Source: an uncultured bacterium
GTDB taxonomy: Bacteria > Sysuimicrobiota > Sysuimicrobiia > Sysuimicrobiales > Sysuimicrobiaceae
DNA: 46,209 nucleotides
Direction of reading: 5' to 3'
Assembly (NCBI GenBank): GCA_938028835.1
Contig: CALIMJ010000016.1
Span: 1 to 46,209 of the forward strand
Notes under the pieces: model-generated
Database searches by the model: none
The model's input: only the letters and a program-made list of their open reading frames with translations
What the model was told of the DNA's origin: nothing
In this document: in pieces, positions 15,028 through 24,097 of the stretch
Position numbering within the stretch: the stretch's first letter is position 1
How the letters are laid out: every line of letters begins with the position of its first letter
Made by a program: the position numbers and the translations under genes

Positions 15028-16101
15028 ATGCGGGTTCGGCTCGAGGGCGTGGTCAAGCGGTTCGGGGCCACCACGGCCCTGGCAGGGGTCAGCCAGGAGA
15101 TCCGGGAGGGCGAGCTGTTCACCCTCCTGGGACCTTCGGGCTGTGGCAAAACCACCACCCTGCGCATCCTGGCCGGCTTCGTGGATCCCGACGAGGGTGA
15201 GGTGTACTTCGACGACGTCCCCGTGCGGGGCGTGCCGCCCGCGGAGCGCGGGGTCGGTATCGTGTTCCAGAACTACGCCCTCTGGCCCCACATGACGGTG
15301 TTCGACAACGTCGCCTACGGCCTGCGCCTCCGCCGGATGCCAACTGCGGAGGTCCGCCGCCGCGTAGAGCAGGTCCTCGAGCAGGTAGGCCTTCTGGGAC
15401 TGGAGGACCGTACACCCGGGCAGCTGTCCGGAGGCCAGCAGCAGCGGGTGGCGGTAGCCCGGGCCCTGGTGCTGAACCCACGGCTGCTGCTGCTCGATGA
15501 GCCTCTCTCGAGCCTGGACGCCAAGGTGCGGGCCCGGCTGCGCAGCGAGATCCGCCGGCTGCAGCAGGAGCTCCGGATCACCACCGTCTACGTGACCCAC
15601 GACCAGGAAGAGGCCATGGTGATCTCCGACCGCATCGCGGTGATGCGGGACGGCCGGGTGGCGCAGGTGGGGACGCCCGTGGAGCTGTACGAGCGCCCCG
15701 CGGACCTGTTCGTGGCGGACTTCGTGGGGACCAACAACCTCCTGCCCGGGACCGTTACCGGTCTCCGGGACGGGTGGGCGGAACTTGCCACCCCTGCGGG
15801 TGTGGTGCGCGGACGCGCCGCCCGCCCCCTGCAGTCGGGCGGGCGGGCGGTGCTGGCGGTGCGGCCCGAAGCCCTCCGCATCTCCGACGGAACGCCCGCA
15901 GACGTGGGGGTGCCCGGCAGAGTGGCTTTGTCGCAGTATTTGGGCTCTCTCGTCCGCTACGAAGTGGAGGTGGAAGGGGGACGCGTCTTGCTGGTGGACG
16001 TGCACAACCCGAAGGGTCAGATCGTGCTGCGCCCGGGCCAGCGGACGACCGTGAGCTTCGACCCGGAGGCGGCGCTGGTGTTTCCGGAGGAGGCCCCGTG
16101 A
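15028..16101 (+). CDS. ABC transporter ATPase (FbpC/PotA/UgpC-like)
   Basis: A 357-residue nucleotide-binding subunit. Walker A is GPSGCGKT at 35-42, the Q-loop glutamine is in VFQNYALWPH near 81, the signature LSGGQQQR is at 133-140, Walker B LLLLDEP at 153-159 and the switch histidine at 191 (VTHDQ). The last 120 residues form a TOBE-type regulatory domain (LAVRPEALRIS). It clearly pairs with the fused permease encoded next. It is the only ABC ATPase in the window, yet the operon also holds ugpBAE without ugpC and a second UgpAE-like pair lies upstream; MalK/UgpC-type ATPases are known to be shared, so this subunit may serve several permeases. Confidence 0.95.
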   Translation: MRVRLEGVVKRFGATTALAGVSQEIREGELFTLLGPSGCGKTTTLRILAGFVDPDEGEVYFDDVPVRGVPPAERGVGIVFQNYALWPHMTVFDNVAYGLRLRRMPTAEVRRRVEQVLEQVGLLGLEDRTPGQLSGGQQQRVAVARALVLNPRLLLLDEPLSSLDAKVRARLRSEIRRLQQELRITTVYVTHDQEEAMVISDRIAVMRDGRVAQVGTPVELYERPADLFVADFVGTNNLLPGTVTGLRDGWAELATPAGVVRGRAARPLQSGGRAVLAVRPEALRISDGTPADVGVPGRVALSQYLGSLVRYEVEVEGGRVLLVDVHNPKGQIVLRPGQRTTVSFDPEAALVFPEEAP

Positions 16102-17816
16102 GCGTGGAAGTGGCCCGGGAGGCTGCCTGGCCTCGCGTGCGGCCGCGGCGGCGCGTGCCGGGCTGGCTCTGGGCCACGCCGGTGTACGCCTTCCTCCTCC
16201 TGTTTGTGGTGTACCCCCTGATCCGCCTCCTGGCAGAGGCGGTCACAGACGAGGCGGGCCGCCTTAGCCTGACCTACCTGGCGCAGTTCGCCGGGGATCC
16301 CTTCTACCGGAAAGCCCTGGTGAACTCCCTGTGGGTGGCGGGCGGGACTGTGCTGGGCTGCCTCGCCCTGGGACTGCCCGCCGCGTTCCTGCTGGTACGG
16401 TACGACTTCCCGGGTCGGGAGCTGTGGTCGTACCTCACGGTGCTGCCCATCGTGATGCCTCCCCTGGTGGGCATCATGGGCTTGGTGTTCGTCCTCGGCC
16501 GAGCAGGCACCGTCAACGTCCTCCTGATGGACTACCTCGGGCTGGCCCGGCCTGTGAACTTCCTGTACGGCTGGCACGGGGTCCTCCTGGCCATGGTCCT
16601 GCACTACTTCCCCCTGGTGACCCTGAACGTGGTGGACGCCCTCACCAAGGTGGACGCTTCCCTGGAGGAGGCTGCGGAGGCCATGGGCTCCCGGGGACTG
16701 CGGAGGGTGCGGGACATCACGCTGCCGTTGCTCACGCCGGGCCTGGTGTCGGGCGCCACCCTGGTGTTCATCCTGTCCTTCGCAGACTTCGCCACGCCCC
16801 TGGTGGTGGGGATGCAGGACCTGCTGGCGGCCCAGGCCTACCTGAACATCGTTCAGTTCGTGGACCGCCGGCTCTTCCGCATGGGACTGGTGGTGGGCGC
16901 CCTGATGTCGCTGCTGGCCATCGGGTTCCTCCTGGTGGCCCGGCGGGCGGTCGCCATGCGGGAGTATGCGGTGGTTTCGTACCGGGCGGTGGAGCGCCGG
17001 CCCCTGCGGGGCGCGTGGCGGCTGATCGCCCCGGCCCTGTTCGCCACCGCGCTCGGGCTCGCGTTCCTGCCCCACCTGGGACTCCTGCTGGCCGCTTTCG
17101 GGAAGGCGTGGTCCCTGACCCCGTTGCCCACACGGTTCACCCTGGAGCACTTCGACCAGGTGCTGCACCTCACGCCCACCTACGTGGTGAACAGCCTCCG
17201 GTGGGGCGCCGTGGCGGTGGCCCTGATCCTGGTGCTGGGCGTGTCCATCGGCTGGATGCTGGCCCGGACCTCCCTTCCAGGGCGGGAGCTGGTGGACTCG
17301 GTGGTGACCCTGGTGCTGGCGCTGCCGGGGACCGCGGTGGGGATCGCCTACCTGCGGGCTTTCCACGCACCCCTGGCGGGGATCACCCTCACCCGGTCCT
17401 GGTTCGTGATGCCCCTGGTGCTGGCGGTCCGCCGGATGCCGTACACGGTGCGCGCTACCTTTGCGTCCCTGCTGACGGTGCACCCCGCCATGGAGGAGGC
17501 CGCGGCCAGCGTGGGCGCCTCCAGCCTCCGCACGTTCCTGGACGTCTCGCTCCCTCTGATCTGGCGGGGCGTGGTGGCGGGCGCCCTGTTCTCCCTGCTA
17601 TTCGCCCTGCAGGAGGCGGCAGCCACCATCCTGCTGGTGCTGCCGGGGTGGGAGACCATCACCGTGGGGATCTTCACCTTCTACACCTCCGGGACGTTCG
17701 GGCAGGCCGCCGCCCTGGGCGTGGTGCTGGTCACGTTGTCGGCGGCTATCCTGTACGCCATCTACCGCCTCACGGGAGCGCGGCTCGGGGGCCTGTTCGG
17801 GAGCGGCGGCGGATGA
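16098..17816 (+). CDS. Fused two-domain ABC transporter permease (FbpB/AfuB-like)
   Basis: A 572-residue membrane protein with about twelve helices in two MetI-like halves. Each half carries an ATPase-docking loop: EEAAEAMGSRGLRRVRDITL in the first and EEAAASVGASSLRTFLDVSL in the second. Single-chain double permeases of this kind occur in iron, phosphonate and hexose-phosphate (AfuABC) importers. The start is GTG at 16098 inside GTGA, overlapping the ATPase stop by 4 bases, with GGAGG upstream; longer frames run through the ATPase gene and are rejected. Its end overlaps the phosphatase gene start in the same way, so translation is coupled along the operon. Confidence 0.9.
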   Translation: MSVEVAREAAWPRVRPRRRVPGWLWATPVYAFLLLFVVYPLIRLLAEAVTDEAGRLSLTYLAQFAGDPFYRKALVNSLWVAGGTVLGCLALGLPAAFLLVRYDFPGRELWSYLTVLPIVMPPLVGIMGLVFVLGRAGTVNVLLMDYLGLARPVNFLYGWHGVLLAMVLHYFPLVTLNVVDALTKVDASLEEAAEAMGSRGLRRVRDITLPLLTPGLVSGATLVFILSFADFATPLVVGMQDLLAAQAYLNIVQFVDRRLFRMGLVVGALMSLLAIGFLLVARRAVAMREYAVVSYRAVERRPLRGAWRLIAPALFATALGLAFLPHLGLLLAAFGKAWSLTPLPTRFTLEHFDQVLHLTPTYVVNSLRWGAVAVALILVLGVSIGWMLARTSLPGRELVDSVVTLVLALPGTAVGIAYLRAFHAPLAGITLTRSWFVMPLVLAVRRMPYTVRATFASLLTVHPAMEEAAASVGASSLRTFLDVSLPLIWRGVVAGALFSLLFALQEAAATILLVLPGWETITVGIFTFYTSGTFGQAAALGVVLVTLSAAILYAIYRLTGARLGGLFGSGGG

Positions 17817-18664
17817 GGCCGCGGTCCAGGCCCGAGCGCATCTACCGGGGCTACGCTGTGGACCTGGACGGGACGGTGTACCTGGGGGACACCCTGCTGC
17901 CCGGCGCGGACCGCGCCATCGCGGCGTTGCGCGGGGCCGGGGCCCGGGTGGTGTTTCTGTCCAACAACCCCCTGTACAGCCGGGAGGACTACGCGGCCAA
18001 GCTCACACGCCTGGGGATTCCCACACAGCCCGAGGAGGTGATCAACTCGTCCATGGTGCTCGTCCGGCATCTCACGGCCACCGCACCCGGTGCCCGGCTG
18101 TTCGTCATCGGCGAGGACTCCGTGAAGCGGGAGCTCCAGGCGGCGGGATTCTGCCTGGTGGAGGACCCCGACCGGGTGGACTACGTGGTGGCGTGCTTCG
18201 ACCGCACCTTCGACTACCGCAAGCTCAAGGTCGGGTTCGACGCCCTACGGCGGGGCGCGCGGTTTATCGCCACCAACCGCGACCCGTACTGCCCCACGCC
18301 GGACGGCGGTCTCCCGGACGCGGGCGCGGTGGTGGCGGCCCTGGAGGCCGCCACGGGGCGGGCCCTCGAGGAGGTGGTGGGGAAGCCGTCGCCCATCATG
18401 GCGCGGGTGCTGCTGGAGCACCTGGAAACACGGCCGGCGGATACCCTCGTGGTGGGCGACCGGCTGGAGACGGACGTGGCCCTGGGTCGGGCCATGGGCA
18501 GCGCCACCGCTGTGGTGCTGACGGGAGCCACCACGCGGGAGATGGTGGAGCGGTGTCCGGAGCCGCCCGAGTTTGTCCTCGGTAGCCTTGCGGACGTCCT
18601 GCCGGAAGGGTTCGAGCGATATGGAACCGGGCGGGAGCAAACACGACAGGAGGTGAGGTCATGA
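17813..18664 (+). CDS. HAD-superfamily phosphatase, NagD/PGP type (subclass IIA)
   Basis: A 283-residue cytoplasmic phosphatase. The HAD motifs are all present: DLDGT at 17-21 with nucleophile Asp17 and acid/base Asp19, FLSNN with Ser50, a lysine at 191 in GKPSP, and VVGDRLETD with Asp216 and Asp221. The cap between motifs II and III is the C2A type of NagD, AraL, phosphoglycolate phosphatase and glycerol-1-phosphate phosphatases. Lying between a phosphate-compound-like importer and ugpB, it plausibly removes phosphate from an imported organophosphate or from glycerol-3-phosphate. Both ends overlap the neighbours by 4 bases (ATGA). The substrate is not determinable from the sequence. Confidence 0.88.
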   Translation: MRPRSRPERIYRGYAVDLDGTVYLGDTLLPGADRAIAALRGAGARVVFLSNNPLYSREDYAAKLTRLGIPTQPEEVINSSMVLVRHLTATAPGARLFVIGEDSVKRELQAAGFCLVEDPDRVDYVVACFDRTFDYRKLKVGFDALRRGARFIATNRDPYCPTPDGGLPDAGAVVAALEAATGRALEEVVGKPSPIMARVLLEHLETRPADTLVVGDRLETDVALGRAMGSATAVVLTGATTREMVERCPEPPEFVLGSLADVLPEGFERYGTGREQTRQEVRS

Positions 18665-20007
18665 GCGGGTTGCGTCGGGGCGCTGTCTACGCGGCGGTAG
18701 TGGCCCTGTTGCTGGTTCTGGGGGCTGCCGCCGGGCGCGCACAGGCCCCACGGGTCCAGGTGGAGTTCTGGCACGCCCTGCGGGGTCCACTGGGCGAGGC
18801 GTTGGAGAGCATCGTGAACGGGTTCAACGCCAGCCAGGCCAGCTACCGCGTGAACGCCACCTTCAAGGGTTCCTACCCGGAGACCATGGTGGCGGCCATC
18901 GCCGCCTTCCGTGCGGGCAATGCACCCCACATCGTCCAGATGTTTGAGGTGGGCACCGCCACCATGATGGCTGCGCGAGGCGCCATCAAGCCGGTGTACG
19001 AGCTGATGCAGGAGACCAGGACCCCCTTCGACCCCAGCGTGTACCTGCCCGCGGTGCGCGGGTACTACAGCACGCCGGACGGGCGCATGGTGTCCATGCC
19101 CTTCAACAGCTCCACGCCCGTCCTCTGGTACAACAAGGACGCCTTCCGCCGAGCCGGGCTGAACCCGGAGCGCCCGCCCCGCACATGGGCAGAGTTGCGC
19201 GAGGCGGCGCAGCGCATCCGGGCCAGCAACGCGGCTCCCTGCGGCTGGTCCACCGCTTGGCCTACGTGGATCCACTTCGAGAACTTCGGGGCCCTCCACG
19301 ACGTCCCGTTTGCCACCCGGGCCAACGGGTTCGAGGGCATGGACGCGCAGCTGTTGGTGAACGCGCCCCTGTACGTCCGGAACCTGGAGAACATCGTGCA
19401 GATGCAGCGGGAAGGCCTGTTCAAGTACGGGGGCCGGGACGCTGCGGGCGACGCCCTGGGCCCGTCCGGGGAGTGCGCCATGCTCACCGCGTCCTCCGCG
19501 CTGTTCGCCCGGTACCAGCGGGAAGCCCGGTTTGAGTGGGGGGTCGGCTTCCTGCCCTACTACGACGACGTGAAGGGGGCACCCAAGAACTCCATCATCG
19601 GCGGGGCCTCCCTGTGGGTGATGACCTCCCCGCGGCGCACTCCGGAGGAGTACAAGGCGGTGGCGGAGTTCTTCCGGTACCTCAGCAGCCCGGAGGTCTC
19701 CGCCAAGTGGCACATGGAGACCGGCTACATCCCCATCACCTTCACCGCCATCCAGCGGGCCAGGGCCCTCGGGTACTACCAGCGGAACCCGTGGGCGGAG
19801 ATTCCCATCCAGCAGCTGACCCGGACCCGGCCCACGGCGAACTCCAAAGGGATCCGGTTGGGGAACATGCCGGAGATCCGGACCATCCTGTACGAAGAGG
19901 TGGAGCGCGCGCTGCAGGGACAGCAGTCCCCCAAGGCGGCCCTGGACGCCGCGGTACGGCGTAGCAACGAGGTGCTCCGGCAGTTCCAGAGAACCGCGGG
20001 CCGATGA
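18661..20007 (+). CDS. ugpB: sn-Glycerol-3-phosphate-binding protein UgpB
   Basis: A 448-residue exported protein with a signal peptide to about residue 28 (ending GRAQA). Similarity to UgpB runs along the whole length: VEFWHALRGPLGEALESIVN, IAAFRAGNAPHIVQMFEVGT, ATMMAARGAIKPVYELM, PFNSSTPVLWYNKDAFRRAG, AIIGGASLWVM-like IIGGASLWVMTS, and GIRLGNMPEIRTI near the end. These include the regions lining the glycerol-3-phosphate pocket in Escherichia coli UgpB. It captures glycerol-3-phosphate and glycerophosphodiesters for UgpAE. The ATG overlaps the phosphatase stop; its own stop overlaps the ugpQ start by 4 bases. Confidence 0.95.
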   Translation: MSGLRRGAVYAAVVALLLVLGAAAGRAQAPRVQVEFWHALRGPLGEALESIVNGFNASQASYRVNATFKGSYPETMVAAIAAFRAGNAPHIVQMFEVGTATMMAARGAIKPVYELMQETRTPFDPSVYLPAVRGYYSTPDGRMVSMPFNSSTPVLWYNKDAFRRAGLNPERPPRTWAELREAAQRIRASNAAPCGWSTAWPTWIHFENFGALHDVPFATRANGFEGMDAQLLVNAPLYVRNLENIVQMQREGLFKYGGRDAAGDALGPSGECAMLTASSALFARYQREARFEWGVGFLPYYDDVKGAPKNSIIGGASLWVMTSPRRTPEEYKAVAEFFRYLSSPEVSAKWHMETGYIPITFTAIQRARALGYYQRNPWAEIPIQQLTRTRPTANSKGIRLGNMPEIRTILYEEVERALQGQQSPKAALDAAVRRSNEVLRQFQRTAGR

Positions 20008-20789
20008 CGAAGCCACGGGCCTGGCCCCGCGTCTGCGCACACCGCGGGGGCGCGGGGCTGGCGCCCGAGAACACCCTGGCCGCGTGCCGGCAGGCGCTGC
20101 AGTCGGGGATCCGGTGGCTGGAAGTGGATGTCCGATACACCGCGGACGGGGTCCCCGTGCTGATGCACGACGAGACCGTGGACCGGACCACGGACGGACG
20201 CGGCGCCGTGCGCCAGTTCCGCTTCGCCCGGCTGCGGGAGCTGGACGCGGGCAGCTGGTTCTCCAGCGCGTACCGCGGCGAGCGGGTCCCGTCCCTGGAG
20301 GAGCTGCTGGAGTTACTGGTCCAGTACCCGGACGCGGGCGTGTACGTGGAGGTCAAGGAGCAGGGGGAGGAGGGGAAGCGCCTGGCGCAGCAGGTGCTGG
20401 ACCTCGCGGACCGCTGGGGCCTGGTGGAGCGGGTCCGCCTGGCCTCCTTCGGGGCCGAACCCCTGCTGCGCGCCCGGGAGGTGCGACCGGAGGTGACGCG
20501 GGTGGCCCTGCAGGACGCTTTTGACCCCACGGATCCCCTGGAGTTCGTAGGGCTCCGCCAGGCTCACGTGTGGGGTCCACACCACGCGGCGGTCACCCTC
20601 CCTCATGTGCAGGCCCTGCACGGGCAGGGGGTCGGCGTGTACGCGTGGACCGTGAACGATCCGGACCAGGCCGTGCGGCTGTGGCAGGCGGGGCTGGGCG
20701 AGCACCCGGAGGACTGCGTAGCCACCGACTTCCCGAACCGGATCCTACGGGCCTTCTGCGGCCCGGACGCGGGGAAGGGGAGGGCGTGA
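20004..20789 (+). CDS. ugpQ: Glycerophosphodiester phosphodiesterase UgpQ
   Basis: A 261-residue enzyme that hydrolyses glycerophosphodiesters to glycerol-3-phosphate and an alcohol. The GDPD signature is complete: HRGGAGLAPENTLAA (His13, Arg14, Glu22), WLEVDVRYTADGVPVLMHD (Glu40, Asp42, catalytic His55) and VYVEVKEQGE. There is no signal peptide, so it acts in the cytoplasm on substrates imported by UgpBAE, as UgpQ does in E. coli. The ATG at 20004 overlaps ugpB by 4 bases. Its position inside the ugp genes, between ugpB and ugpA, differs from the E. coli order B-A-E-C-Q. Confidence 0.94.
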   Translation: MTKPRAWPRVCAHRGGAGLAPENTLAACRQALQSGIRWLEVDVRYTADGVPVLMHDETVDRTTDGRGAVRQFRFARLRELDAGSWFSSAYRGERVPSLEELLELLVQYPDAGVYVEVKEQGEEGKRLAQQVLDLADRWGLVERVRLASFGAEPLLRAREVRPEVTRVALQDAFDPTDPLEFVGLRQAHVWGPHHAAVTLPHVQALHGQGVGVYAWTVNDPDQAVRLWQAGLGEHPEDCVATDFPNRILRAFCGPDAGKGRA

Positions 20790-20790
20790 G

Positions 20791-21672
20791 GTGCGCAGGT
20801 CGTTCTTCCGGGCTCCCTTTCTGCCGTACCTGCTGGTCGCGCCGCAGCTGCTGCTCACCCTGGTGTTCTTCTACGGGCCGGCTCTCCAGGGCATCTACCA
20901 GTCCTTCCTCATCCAGGATCCCTTCGGGCTGCGGACGTCGTTTGCCGGGCTAGCGAACTTCGCCTCCGTGCTCGGGGATCCCCTGTACGGGAACGCGGTG
21001 CGGGTGACGGTGGTGTTCTCCGGGGCCGTGGTGGCCGGCGCGATGCTGCTGGGTCTAATCCTGGCTGCCGCAGCGGCACAGCCCCTACGGGGCGTGCAGG
21101 TGTACCGGACGCTGCTGGTGTGGCCGTACGCGGTGGCGCCCGCGGTGGCCGCGGCCCTCTGGCTGTTCCTGGCCCACCCCAGCGTGGGGATCGTGGGTCG
21201 GGCCCTGGTGCGGTGGGGCGTGGGTTGGGACTACACCCTGAACGGCACCCACGCCCTGCTGCTGGTCGTGGTGGCGTCCGTGTGGTCCCGGGTAGCCTAC
21301 AACTTCGTGTTCTTCCTGGCGGGCCTGCAGTCCATCCCCAGCTCGTTGCACGAAGCCGCCCAGGTGGACGGAGCTACCTGGTTCCAGAGTTTCCGCCGGG
21401 TGACCCTGCCACTCCTGGCTCCCACCACCTTCTTCCTCCTGGTGGTGAACGCCCTGTACGCCCTGTTCGACACCTTCGCGGTGATCCACGCCCTGACCAA
21501 GGGAGGGCCCGGCAAGGCCACCGAGACCCTCATCTACAAGGTGTACGTGGACGGCGTGGTGAACCTGAACCTGGGTTCGTCCAGCGCCCAGTCGGTGATC
21601 CTGCTGGTCCTCGCGGTGGTCCTCACCAGCTTCCAGTTCCGGTTCCTGGAGCGCCGGGTGCACTACGCATGA
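20791..21672 (+). CDS. ugpA: Glycerol-3-phosphate ABC transporter permease UgpA
   Basis: A 293-residue membrane protein with six predicted helices. It starts with the typical LPYLLVAPQLLLTLVFFYGP and carries QSFLIQDPFG, VQVYRTLLVWPYAVAPAVAA and the docking loop LHEAAQVDGATWFQSFRRVTLP. The late block ALTKGGPGKATETLIYKVYV is also UgpA-like. The start is GTG at 20791, one base after the ugpQ stop, with GGGGAAGGGGAGGG upstream. It forms the channel with UgpE. No ugpC follows; the ATPase encoded at 15028 is the natural candidate partner. Confidence 0.93.
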   Translation: MRRSFFRAPFLPYLLVAPQLLLTLVFFYGPALQGIYQSFLIQDPFGLRTSFAGLANFASVLGDPLYGNAVRVTVVFSGAVVAGAMLLGLILAAAAAQPLRGVQVYRTLLVWPYAVAPAVAAALWLFLAHPSVGIVGRALVRWGVGWDYTLNGTHALLLVVVASVWSRVAYNFVFFLAGLQSIPSSLHEAAQVDGATWFQSFRRVTLPLLAPTTFFLLVVNALYALFDTFAVIHALTKGGPGKATETLIYKVYVDGVVNLNLGSSSAQSVILLVLAVVLTSFQFRFLERRVHYA

Positions 21673-22595
21673 GGGACTTCGGACGCACCCCCAACCCGAC
21701 CGGTGCCGTGGCGGTCCCCCCACCGCTGGCCGACACCCTGCGGTGGCGGGTCCGCCGGGGGCTGCGTTTTCTGCCCGCCCACCTGGTGCTGCTGGCCGGG
21801 GTGGCGCTCTTCGTGTTCCCCGTCTACGTGGCCTTCGTGGCCTCCACCGCGGACCTTCCGGAGGTCACTTCCGGAACCCTGCGGCTAGTGCCCGGATCCC
21901 ACGCGGCGGAGAACTACTGGAAGGCGTTCGTGGCCGGCACTGGAGAGCGCATCCGCGGGATCCCCGTGGCGCGGGCTATGCTGAACAGCCTGGTGGTGGC
22001 CCTGGGGATCGCGCTGGGGAAGATCGCGCTGTCGCTGCTGTCCGCGTACGGCATCGTGTTCTTCGACTTCCGGTGGCGGGCTCCGGCCTTCTGGCTGATC
22101 TTCCTGACCCTGATGCTGCCCGTGGAGGTGCGAATCATCCCCACGTACAAAGTGGCGTCGGATCTGGGGCTGGTGAACACGTACACCGGTCTCATTCTGC
22201 CCCTCACGGTCTCCGCCACCGGGACGCTGCTGTTCCGACAGTTCTTCCTCACGGTCCCCGACGAGCTGGTGAACGCGGCGAAGATCGACGGGGCAGGGCC
22301 GCTGCGCTTCCTGTGGAGCGTCCTCCTCCCGGTTTCCCGCACTACCGTGGCCGCGCTGTTCGTGGTACTATTCATCTACGGCTGGAGCCAGTACCTCTGG
22401 CCCCTGCTGGTAACTACCTCGCTGGAGAAGGAAGTCGTGGTGGTGGCCATCACCAAGATGATCGGCACCGGGGAGGCCCTGGTGGACTGGCCGGTGATCA
22501 TGGCCAGCGCCCTGCTGGCGCTCCTGCCCCCCACGGTGGTGATCGTGGCCATGCAGCGGTGGTTCGTGCAGGGGCTCACGGAGACGGAGAAGTAA
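21669..22595 (+). CDS. ugpE: Glycerol-3-phosphate ABC transporter permease UgpE
   Basis: A 308-residue membrane protein. Family markers are FPVYVAFVASTAD in the first helix, FWLIFLTLMLPVEVRIIPTY, and the docking loop DELVNAAKIDGAGPLRFLWS, followed by YGWSQYLWPLLVTT, a segment strongly conserved in UgpE. About 25 extra residues precede the first helix. The ATG at 21669 overlaps ugpA by 4 bases, and the stop directly abuts the glpK start, so ugpA, ugpE and glpK should be translated together. Confidence 0.93.
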   Translation: MRDFGRTPNPTGAVAVPPPLADTLRWRVRRGLRFLPAHLVLLAGVALFVFPVYVAFVASTADLPEVTSGTLRLVPGSHAAENYWKAFVAGTGERIRGIPVARAMLNSLVVALGIALGKIALSLLSAYGIVFFDFRWRAPAFWLIFLTLMLPVEVRIIPTYKVASDLGLVNTYTGLILPLTVSATGTLLFRQFFLTVPDELVNAAKIDGAGPLRFLWSVLLPVSRTTVAALFVVLFIYGWSQYLWPLLVTTSLEKEVVVVAITKMIGTGEALVDWPVIMASALLALLPPTVVIVAMQRWFVQGLTETEK

Positions 22596-24095
22596 GTGCG
22601 GTACGTCGGCGCCGTCGACCAGGGGACCACCAGCACCCGGTTCCTGGTATTTGACGACCGGGGCCGCGTGGTGGCGTCCGCGCAGGAGGAGCACCGCCAG
22701 ATCACCCCGCAGCCAGGCTGGGTGGAGCACGACCCTCTGGAGATCTGGGAGCGGACCCGGCGGGTGGTCCGCCGGGCCTGCGCGGAGGCGGGCATCACGC
22801 CCCAGGATCTCGCCGCGGTGGGGGTGACCAACCAGCGGGAGACCGCGGTGGTGTGGGAGCGGGCCACGGGCCGGCCGGTCGCCAACGCGGTGGTGTGGCA
22901 GGACACCCGCACCGACGCCCTCTGCCGTGAGCTGAGCCGGACGGGCGGGGTGGACCGGTTCCGGGACAGGACCGGGCTTCCGGTGGCCACGTACTTTTCA
23001 GGTCCCAAGCTGCGGTGGATCCTGGACCACACGCCCGGCGCCCAGCAGGCCGCGGAGCGGGGGGAGCTGCTGTTCGGGACCGTGGACACTTGGCTCCTCT
23101 GGTGGCTCACGGGCGGGCCAGCGGGCGGGGTGCACGTGACGGACGTCACCAACGCCAGCCGGACCCTGCTGATGAACCTGCACACCCTGGATTGGGACGA
23201 CGGGATCCTGCGGGAACTCGGAATCCCCCGCGCCCTGCTGCCCGAGATCCGCTCCAGCTGCGAGGTGTACGGCGAGGCGGCGGTGGAAGAACTGTCCGGG
23301 GTCCCGCTGGCCGCGGACCTGGGGGACCAGCAGGCCGCCCTGTTCGGACAGACCTGTTTTTCGCCGGGCGAGGCGAAAAATACGTACGGCACCGGCTGCT
23401 TCCTGCTCCTCAACACCGGCCCCCAGCCGGTCGCCTCGCGGCACGGCCTCCTCACCACGGTGGCGTACCGGCTGCCCGCTAGCCCGCCCGCCTACGCCCT
23501 CGAAGGCTCCGTGGCCATCGCGGGCGCCGCGGTGCAGTGGCTCCGGGACAACCTGGGCCTGATCCGTACGTCGGCGGAGGTGGAGGAACTCGCCCGGTCG
23601 GCCGGGGACAACGGCGGGGTGTACTTCGTGCCGGCCTTCTCCGGCCTGTTCGCTCCGTACTGGAGGAGCGACGCCAGGGGGGTCATCGTGGGGCTGACCC
23701 GCTACACCCACCGGGGCCACATCGCCCGCGCCACCCTGGAGGCCACCGCGTACCAGACCCGGGAGGTGCTGGAGGCCATGGTGCGGGACTTCGGGGTCAG
23801 CCCACCGGCCCTGCGGGTGGACGGCGGCATGGTGCGCAACGAGCTGCTCATGCAGTTCCAGGCGGACGTGCTGGGGATCCCGGTGGTGCGGGCCGCCGTG
23901 CAGGAGACCACGGCGCTGGGGGCCGCGTACGCCGCCGGCCTGGCGGTGGGCGTGTGGAAGGACCTAGACGAGCTGCGGTCCCTTTGGGCTACGGACCGCA
24001 GGTGGCAGCCCACCATGCCCGCGGAAACCCGCGAGGCCCTGTACCGGCGGTGGCTGCGGGCCGTGGAGCGCACCTTCAACTGGCTGGAGGGGTGA
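22596..24095 (+). CDS. glpK: Glycerol kinase
   Basis: A 499-residue cytoplasmic FGGY-family kinase that makes sn-glycerol-3-phosphate from glycerol and ATP. Diagnostic blocks are [14 protein letters not shown] at 8-21, [39 protein letters not shown] and [12 protein letters not shown], and [19 protein letters not shown]. Length matches the family. The GTG at 22596 follows the ugpE stop without a gap. In PTS-regulated Gram-positive GlpK proteins a histidine about 15 residues before GDQQAALFG is phosphorylated by HPr; here that stretch ([15 protein letters not shown]) has no histidine, so this control is probably absent. Confidence 0.97.
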   Translation: MRYVGAVDQGTTSTRFLVFDDRGRVVASAQEEHRQITPQPGWVEHDPLEIWERTRRVVRRACAEAGITPQDLAAVGVTNQRETAVVWERATGRPVANAVVWQDTRTDALCRELSRTGGVDRFRDRTGLPVATYFSGPKLRWILDHTPGAQQAAERGELLFGTVDTWLLWWLTGGPAGGVHVTDVTNASRTLLMNLHTLDWDDGILRELGIPRALLPEIRSSCEVYGEAAVEELSGVPLAADLGDQQAALFGQTCFSPGEAKNTYGTGCFLLLNTGPQPVASRHGLLTTVAYRLPASPPAYALEGSVAIAGAAVQWLRDNLGLIRTSAEVEELARSAGDNGGVYFVPAFSGLFAPYWRSDARGVIVGLTRYTHRGHIARATLEATAYQTREVLEAMVRDFGVSPPALRVDGGMVRNELLMQFQADVLGIPVVRAAVQETTALGAAYAAGLAVGVWKDLDELRSLWATDRRWQPTMPAETREALYRRWLRAVERTFNWLEG

Positions 24096-24097
24096 CC

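Noticed and set aside
18214-20040. A 608-codon minus-strand frame opposite the phosphatase and ugpB genes
   Set aside because: Antisense shadow; the sense frames carry complete HAD and UgpB motifs.
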